Shown: positions 57,674 through 64,000 of the stretch, piece after piece | Position numbering within the stretch: position 1 is the first letter of the stretch | How the letters are laid out: each line of letters starts with the position of its first letter | Assembly (NCBI GenBank): GCA_015178975.1 | Contig: WHVD01000087.1 | Coordinates: forward strand, 1-64,000 | DNA: 64,000 nucleotides | Direction of reading: 5' to 3' | DNA from: Hysterangium stoloniferum | Taxonomy: Eukaryota > Basidiomycota > Agaricomycetes > Hysterangiales > Hysterangiaceae | Program-made: the position numbers and the translations under genes | Notes under the pieces: generated by a model | What the model saw: only the letters and a program-made list of their open reading frames with translations | Database searches by the model: none | What the model was told of the DNA's origin: nothing

Positions 57674-57978
57674 ACATCGTTGGTAATATCCATTGATATG
57701 CCTAACTCCTACCTTCGGCCATCCCCTCCCCTCCTCCTCTTGTGTATCTTATTGGACCACAAAGGTCTTAAATCCGCGCAACCTATCCCTTTCGGTGTCT
57801 GGAGCCATTGCTTTACTGTAGATGTACGTTTTCCAATCTTAGCCAAAACAGCCTGTTATTTTTTAATAACGTGTCTTTGTGCCTTTGTCGTCGCTTTACC
57901 GTATGTGTTGGTCGGTGTCTGCTGTCAGTGCCTCCATCTTTTCCTTTATCTTTTTCTTTTGTGCTCGTTCTATTTTCC
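56678..57978 (+). repeat. Derived copy of the 1.3-kb segmental duplication
   Basis: Same orientation as 49555-50900 and about 7.1 kb downstream, with CTR9 between. The right breakpoint is just after TTTTCCCGAATCTTCAG, beyond which the sequence runs into GGAAA-rich tandem repeats. Confidence 0.92.
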
Positions 57979-58009
57979 CGAATCTTCAGAGAACGGAAAC
58001 TGTTCAGAG

Positions 58010-58615
58010 AATGGAAGCTGTTCCCCAGGAATCAACAGTTACAAAGGAATCACTCCCACATCAATAACTTTTAAGTATTTCTGATGCCCATTGTTTTCAA
58101 AGGGAAACTGTTAGAATGGAAAGTCACATTAAAACAGAATCAGGGAATGGAAAGTGTTCAGGGAAGGGAAAGTGTTTAGGGAAGGGAAAGCATTCAGGGA
58201 ATGGAAAGTGTTCTAAAGGAAACACCCATTACAATGGAACATCCATTACAATGGAAACACCTATTACAATGGAAACACCTGTTACAACGGAAACACCTGT
58301 TACAACAGAAGGAAACACCTGTTACAAAGGCAGGAAATAACAGTTACAAAAGAAAACCACGGTTACAAAAGAAAACAACAGTTACAAAAGAAAACAATGG
58401 TTACAAAAGAAAACAATGGTTACAAAAGAAAACAATGGTTACAAAAGAAAACAATGGGTACAAAAGAAAACAATAGTCACAAAGAAAAACAACAGTTACC
58501 AAAGGGAACAATGGTTACAAAAGGAATAAGGTTACAAAAGGGAATAACAGTTACAAAAAGAACTACAGTTACAAAAGGAATAAAGGTTTCAAAAAGAACA
58601 ACTATTCCAATGGTT
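58010..58615 (+). repeat. Tandem low-complexity repeats (GGAAAGTGTTC and TTACAAAAGAAAACAATGG types)
   Basis: The first 200 bp are units of about 21 bp around CAGGGAATGGAAAGTGTT. Next come ACCTGTTACAACGGAAAC units, then a run of 19-bp TTACAAAAGAAAACAATGG units at about 58340-58480, with decayed units to 58615. Long plus-strand open frames here are by-products of the repeat. Confidence 0.9.
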
Positions 58616-58649
58616 GAATTGACTGCCACTTGCAAATAACTACAGTGAT

Positions 58650-58885
58650 CACCTGATTTATTTATCTTCATTTAATATATTTTATTTTGATTTATTGACT
58701 TTCTGTATTTTATTCTGACTTATTGTATTTTATTTGGATTTATTGTATTGTATTTGGATCTATTGTATTTTATTTTGATTTATTTTATTTTATTTTGATT
58801 TATTGTTATTTCATCTTGATTTATCATATTGTATTTTGATTTATTCTATTTTATTTCATTTATTCTATTTTATTTGAATTATTCT
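58650..58885 (+). repeat. AT-rich tandem repeat (TTTGATTTATTGTATTTTAT type)
   Basis: About ten imperfect units of 20-22 bp built from ATTTATT and GTATTTTATTT. Confidence 0.85.
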
Positions 58886-58924
58886 GATTTTATCAACATT
58901 TTCCTGGAAATTATAGATCTCCCA

Positions 58925-59650
58925 GTGATATGCCATCCTTCTCCAGGGAACTGGCTTTGAAATGCCTCCGTTGAAGGGCATGGGAATTGTGTCTGCAAAG
59001 GGTGTGGGAAATTCCCCTGGGAGATTCATGGGAAATGTGTCTATGAGGGGCACGGAAAATGCATTCACGGCAATGGAATTGCTCCTGCGATGATCAAAAT
59101 ACTCCCACGCATGTCAAAATACTTCCGTGCATCACAGAAATGATTCCACATGGTGCAGGAAATTCATCCAGAAAGGTCATGGGAAATGTGTCTCTGAGAA
59201 GTGTGGGAAATTATTCCGGCAGGGCCGTGGGAAATGTGTCTATGAGGGGTGTGGGAAATTCACCCGGCAGAGCTGTGGGCCATGGGAAATGTGATCTTGA
59301 AGGGCATGGGAAATGCTACCACACATGCAACAAATACTTCAGCGCATGTAACAATACTCCCACGGCATTGGAAAATACCTCCATGCATGTGACATAATAT
59401 TCCTGCGTATGTCAAAATACTCCCATATGCATAAAAATACCTCTGTGTGTGTAAAAATACCTCCATGTATGTGACAAAATACTCCCGCGCATGTATAAAT
59501 ACATCTGTGCGTCACAAAATACTTCCGTGCTGTCACAAAATATTTCTGCACCATCACAAAATACTTCCATGCTATCACAAAATACTTCTGCATTGTCACA
59601 AAATACACCCGCGGCCCCAACAATGCTCCCACGAATGCCAAAAAGCCTCC
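58925..59650 (+). repeat. Two further minisatellite-like tracts
   Basis: 58970-59310 has units with GGGAAATGTGTCTATGAGGG about every 35-40 bp. 59310-59620 has units of about 21 bp such as CACAAAATACTTCCGTGC. They abut the 3' side of the Helitron helicase. Confidence 0.8.
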
Positions 59651-59894
59651 AGATTTGCTCCCATGCTGACTAATAACTCCCTTCGGGTGCTAACTCGCCC
59701 TCAGCTTAGTCACACAGTCAGGTTCAGGTGCTGCACACCCTCACAAATACGGCCTGTGATGCCTAGGAACGCCCATGGACCCACCATGCTCCTTTCACTT
59801 ATTGGACAAGCCTGGGAACCCTTGCTACGCTGTGGGGCAGTCGCTCTGCAACCGACCCCACTGCTCGCTGTGGGCTCCGGCTTGTCAGGGGGCA

Positions 59895-59915
59895 AAGCCC
59901 CCTGAACCCCCCGCG
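59895..59915 (-). repeat. GC-rich hairpin, candidate Helitron 3' terminal hairpin
   Basis: TCAGGGGGCAAAGCCCCCTG is a near-perfect stem with an AAA-type loop, lying about 85 bp beyond the end of the helicase frame. Helitrons end in such a hairpin just before CTRR. I see no convincing CTRR at the expected spot, so this is only a candidate. A similar stem, GGGGGGCAAGCCCCCC, lies at 27868-27883. Confidence 0.35.
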
Positions 59916-60918
59916 TCCATGACTCTTAAGTATTTCTCACAATCACTGTTAGAAGTTAGAAATGTTAGAAACAATCAATCAAAATACATTAAAAACTTCA
60001 ATCTAATAATACATCTTTGTACACTATATTTGCTGTTCTCTTTGTCTCCTTTAATAATATTTTTATCCTATTCCAACTTCTCCCCCTTGAAAGTCCCACA
60101 TACAATTGTCCATGTCCAAACACTGCCATTCTCAAATCTATTCCCACCACTTTCAAAGACTGTCCCTGTGACTTGTTAATCATCATTGCAAATGCCAACC
60201 GCACTGGAAACTGAGTATGATGCAGTTTAAATGGCAGTTGATCGTCATTTGTAATTATTTTGATCTGTGAAAGAAATGCCAGTTTCCCAGTACATGGTCC
60301 AGTTAGAATCCATACTTGAAGCAAATGATTTTCCATTTTCACCAGTCGCAATCATGTCCCATTGAAAAGCCCCCTCTGTGGATCTATATTCCATAACAGC
60401 ATCAAAGGTACTCCTGGCTTCACCTCAAGTCGACTCGGTGGGATTCCACCAAAATTCAGGCTGTTCAAATACTCTACAGAATACATCTCTGTCTCACTAT
60501 CTCCCTCTGCAGTGTCAGCACTATGGTACACACGACTCTCTCCAGGGAATTTATTCAGAAGTTCAGAATTAATCTCATCTACTTCTGAATTCCTTGGACA
60601 CAGAATTGCCCGGTCTAAGAAGTCTTCATCTTGCCAATCTCTTTGGTCTCTATCCACATGGATGTCTGGATATATCTCTGCAATTAGATTAGACATTTCT
60701 GGACCACATATCATATGAGGAGGGATATCCATTGTATGATCCAAAGGTAAATCCTTTCCATGGCCTATATCCAATAGCCAATGAGCAAACTGTTGACTGT
60801 CTGGATCATCCTGGTCCACCCGCATATTCTTTTTCAAGACCAGTACCTTGATATGCTTCCACAGTTCTGATTTCTGGATACATTGTCCAATGATCTGTTC
60901 TTTTGAACCCTTTGGTAC

Positions 60919-61653
60919 TGTTAAGAACTGAAAACTGACTAATGTCAGTGGCTGACAGGGACCGATCGGAAGGACTTGGCTTCAGCTTATGTGCTGCGCC
61001 CTCACAAATATCTGTAGTGTATCCTTAAATTTCAGACAGGCAAAGACTAATCCTAAAGAGTTCCTTTCAGCGAGATACCAATCGGGACCAAAGGATAAGT
61101 CGAGTGTCGGGCCAAGGGGTTGGGACCGGGAGTGGGCGAGTGCACGCAAAGGTGGAAGAGGGGATCCTTAGTATGAGACTGCTACAGACGTATGAGGGTA
61201 TTCTGAGTCAATATTCTGATTGCCCAGTAACTACAATTACAGTGGGTTCATATACAAGTAACAGGTGTCTAGAAAATACTAATGGGGAGAAAGGCAGAAA
61301 ATGGTATTAACAATAAGCTCAACTAGGAATGGGAAGTTTATGATTAGTTCGGAGGCCGATGATAACCGAGAGTGGAATTACGGTAAAAGGAAATAGTTCG
61401 AGGACTACAAATATAGATAGACATATGTGAAACATAGGATCAAGTGGATCATCATAATCAAAGGGACGTATCAAAAGTTTAACCAGATAGTACGAGTATA
61501 TTTTGACGTGGGCGTAAATGGAGTTTGATCACCGTGAAAGCATACATCAGCATCGGGGGCGATGGTTTCCGATGTGGTGACTTCAACAATAACTTGAATT
61601 GTCGATAGGTGGTGATAACCTCGGGGCCAAGCGGCTGCGACATGGTCGTAACA
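60919..61653 (-). mobile_element. Solo LTR of family L inserted in the Helitron helicase, 5-bp TSD
   Basis: Read on the minus strand it starts TGTTACGACCATG and ends GTTCTTAACA (735 bp). GGTAC is repeated exactly at 60914-60918 and 61654-61658. Removing the insert and one GGTAC rejoins helicase codons ...LPVVPKGSK in frame, which fixes the boundaries. It includes the family core GGCTTCAGCTTATGTGCTGC at 60977-60996. Confidence 0.95.
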
Positions 61654-62923
61654 GGTACAACAGGCAAAGTCTGCTGAAAGTCACCTCCCCAGGAAACCGG
61701 AAACCCTCCAAAGGGAAGATCCTCCTTGTCTAATAAATCCCTCAGGGTGCTGTCAACTGCCTCACATGTGAAATGTGACTGCATTGGAACTTCATCCCAG
61801 ATAATCAGTCAGACTTTCTTCATGAGCTCTGCTTTTTCTGAACCCTTTTTGATATGACATAGAGCATCTTTCTCACAGGGAACAGGGATTTAAAATGTGC
61901 TGTGAGAAGTGTGACCACCCTTGAGAATCATTGATGCAATTCCAGAAGATGCCACACAAAGCACAATGTAGCTCTTGGCACGACATGCATGTGCCAGAGT
62001 ATTCCAAACAAAGGACTTGCCAGTGCCACCTGGACCATTCACAAAAAACAATTTGCCCTGCTGCTCCTCATCTACTGCCTTTATGATGGTCTTAAAGGCA
62101 GCTCATTGTTCAGGATTGCACTTTTCAAGATTAGCTTTGGCACTGGGATGCTCAACATTAACATCATAATCTGACTGCTCCTTAATGAGACGGTTGCCAA
62201 TAATCCCATCCCAATCATCAGCGCAGTTTGGCATGGTTGGATAGTGTGAGAGGGACTTTCCGGAATAGTGGAGGATCCTATCAATCTCATAGAGACCAAA
62301 GTCATAAATGCTGTTTGGTGATGGATTGAGAATGCCATGTTCTTGCTGAAGTATGAACTTCAAATCATCACAAAGAAATACTTTGAAGTCATTCCAGAGT
62401 TCATGGGGTTGTGCAGGGGAGGACATGGTCAAAATGATAGCAAACAATCTGTGAAGTTGAAACCCAGACTCTATGCGACTGGCTTCTGTGAGGCACATGT
62501 GCCACTGGCATCATCTTCAAGCAAACCATGTACAACACAGGCTTGTTGAAATGTGGGATAAGTCTCACCCTGAAAGGTCCTGAGCTGTTCAAATGAGGTG
62601 GCACCTTTGACAACAGTGAGCAATGTACAGAGGTGGAATCTTTCCCCACTGGCAATATTAACAAAATGAATATGCCCAATGGAAAAGCCATGTTGACGTG
62701 GCTTCCATTATTTAGTCTTGGGTACAAATGTGAAATACTCAGGAAAGTCCATATAAAATGTATCCTTGGCAAGCTGTCCATTATATCCAATGAGATCCTT
62801 AGCATTAGCCTCAAAATAAGCCATGAGAGTTGTCCCTGAATGCTCTGCCCTTTGCAAAGCCTCAGCAGGACCTTGATCACTATCAAAAACTACAGTGTTT
62901 TCCCCAGGGAGATGGACACAATG

Positions 62924-63068
62924 TTAGAATATTGCAAGCTGTTGAGAGTGCTCACAGTCTGACTACACTGGGCTATTTAGTACTGTACAGTAGCTTAGTC
63001 ATCACATGTATTTCGGTAGGGACTTTGTCATCCCCTCACCCACATGAAATCCTGTTACATATTCTTAC
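62924..63068 (+). mobile_element. 145-bp MITE, copy inside the Helitron gene
   Basis: Same length and ends (TTAGAATATTGCAAG...ATATTCTTAC) as 36408-36552. It interrupts the Helitron protein between AHESVW and the following helicase-side frame. No exact 8-bp duplication is seen here. Confidence 0.8.
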
Positions 63069-64000
63069 ACATGAAGTGCCATTACTGCAGGAACCTGGGT
63101 ATGGAGTTCATTGTACATTAATCACCAGACAGACTCATGTGCACTGACATAATGTGCATCAAGATACTGTTGAATCTCATCTGGTGTTGTTCCAAATTCC
63201 ATAGTTGTACAATCATGGCCCTTGTAACAGTATTTATGCATGTACTTCATTGACCTATTGGTAAAGGTCAACTCTACATTGATGTGGCATTCAAAGGTGA
63301 GAATCAAAATAGGGGAGTAAGGGACAACATGTCTGTTGTCATATGTAAACTTGGGAGTTTCATAAACCCTTCCATTGTTAGGGCAATGGCATGTTGGATA
63401 GCCTTCCTCATTGACAATGGTGGCTTCACACCACTCCTTTGGATAGTGTTTACTATATTTCCTATCTACCATACAGGCAGCATTTGGATGATCAGTTCCA
63501 CAGGGACCATGGGTCATGAGTTGCCCTACTAAATTAAATAGTCTGGGATGTGTTTCAGGATCTGGAAAACAGGCAGAAATCATTGAGTTGACATCTTCTG
63601 GTGTCCTTGGCTTATTCTGGTCATCAAACCATATGAGGCAGTGCATGTGTGGAAGACCACACTTTTGGAATTCAATAACATGGATATGAGCTACTGTTCT
63701 ACCAAAGATGTGATCTTCTGTGATCATCTTGAGCAATTTAGCCTTCTTGGCAGCAAAGACATGGGACATCAAATCAGGCCAATCAGCAGGGGTCTGGCCA
63801 GGAAGCAATTCATGGGTGACCTCCTCCCAATTGGGATTGGCAGTCATGGTGATGAAGCAGCTGGCATTCCCATACTTGCGTGCAATTGCAAATGAATTCT
63901 GTAGACTTTGCCTCATATCCCTTGAACCCCCAGCAAATGAAGAAGGTAGTATCACCCTCTGACCAATATTATTAGCATCTGTATTGACATCCTGATTTGT

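Larger units (their letters stand above)
59998..64000 (-). pseudogene. Helitron replicase/helicase, degenerate and interrupted (continues beyond window)
   Basis: Minus strand, entering from the right edge. The Rep part (63955-63122) has the HUH-type box GLPHMHCLIW and the Tyr region YMHKYCYKGHD, the nuclease of rolling-circle transposons. Further on come SDYDVNVEHPSA, a Walker A GPGGTGKS (about 62035), Walker B LIIWDEVP and [10 protein letters not shown] (about 61685) of the Pif1-like helicase. After the inserted LTR the protein resumes at VPKGSKEQIIGQ (about 60910), KNMRVDQDD, and ends with INKSQGQSL and HGQLYVGLSR near 60080-60170. Lesions: a solo LTR (60919-61653), a MITE (62924-63068) and several stops (for example before LIIWDE near 61815). 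It is not functional. Confidence 0.9.

Noticed and set aside
58116..58640. Overlapping Lys/Thr/Gln-rich ORFs
   Set aside because: Produced by 18-21 bp tandem repeats lacking stops; no start context or homology.

Overview
This window is nuclear DNA of a filamentous basidiomycete, probably an Agaricomycete. Genes have many 45-110 nt GT-AG introns, a TTAGGG telomere-type repeat is present, and the mobile elements are of mushroom type: a Ty3 chromovirus, an RT/RNase H/tyrosine-recombinase retroelement and a Helitron. The host genes are fungal: Ctr9, RMT2, a PWWP protein, a UDP-glycosyltransferase and a fungal-type G-domain GTPase. No species is claimed.

Layout. 1-9.6 kb: a decayed Ty3 chromovirus with gag/protease, pol and a chromodomain now out of frame, followed by extra ORFs. 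9.7-20.2 kb: nested LTRs, including two head-to-head copies forming a 0.6 kb-arm inverted repeat, an interstitial telomere repeat, a gypsy pol scrap and a broken acylaminoacyl-peptidase gene. 20.4-27.8 kb (minus): one GTPase gene with a very unusual middle. 28-34 kb: a tRNA-like gene, LTRs, a tyrosine-recombinase retroelement and Tc1/mariner relics. 34-41 kb: gene-poor, with MITEs, a 531-bp fold-back element and captured glycosyltransferase 3' ends. 41.5-47.6 kb: RMT2 (minus), a duplicated tRNA-like gene and a glycosyltransferase with remnants of paralogues on both sides. 48.7-57.7 kb: a PWWP-domain gene, CTR9, and a chimeric partial duplicate of the PWWP gene. 58-64 kb: low-complexity tandem repeats and a Helitron replicase/helicase pseudogene (minus) interrupted by a solo LTR and a MITE.

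The most notable object is the 20.9-26.45 kb part of the GTPase gene. About 57 units of a roughly 71-bp minisatellite, plus about 21 further non-repetitive units, are all laid out on the minus strand as AG | 3 nt | GTRAGT, spaced as short fungal introns. Read as splice sites, this is a string of about 78 three-nucleotide exons. The bodies (introns) are homogenised in the minisatellite and unrelated outside it, while the junctions are kept throughout. The three nucleotides between AG and GT are the most variable part of the repeat. Read in phase 0 they contain no stop codon, and both other phases do. If spliced, every repeat unit would contribute exactly one amino acid. This is inferred from sequence only; RNA evidence would decide it.
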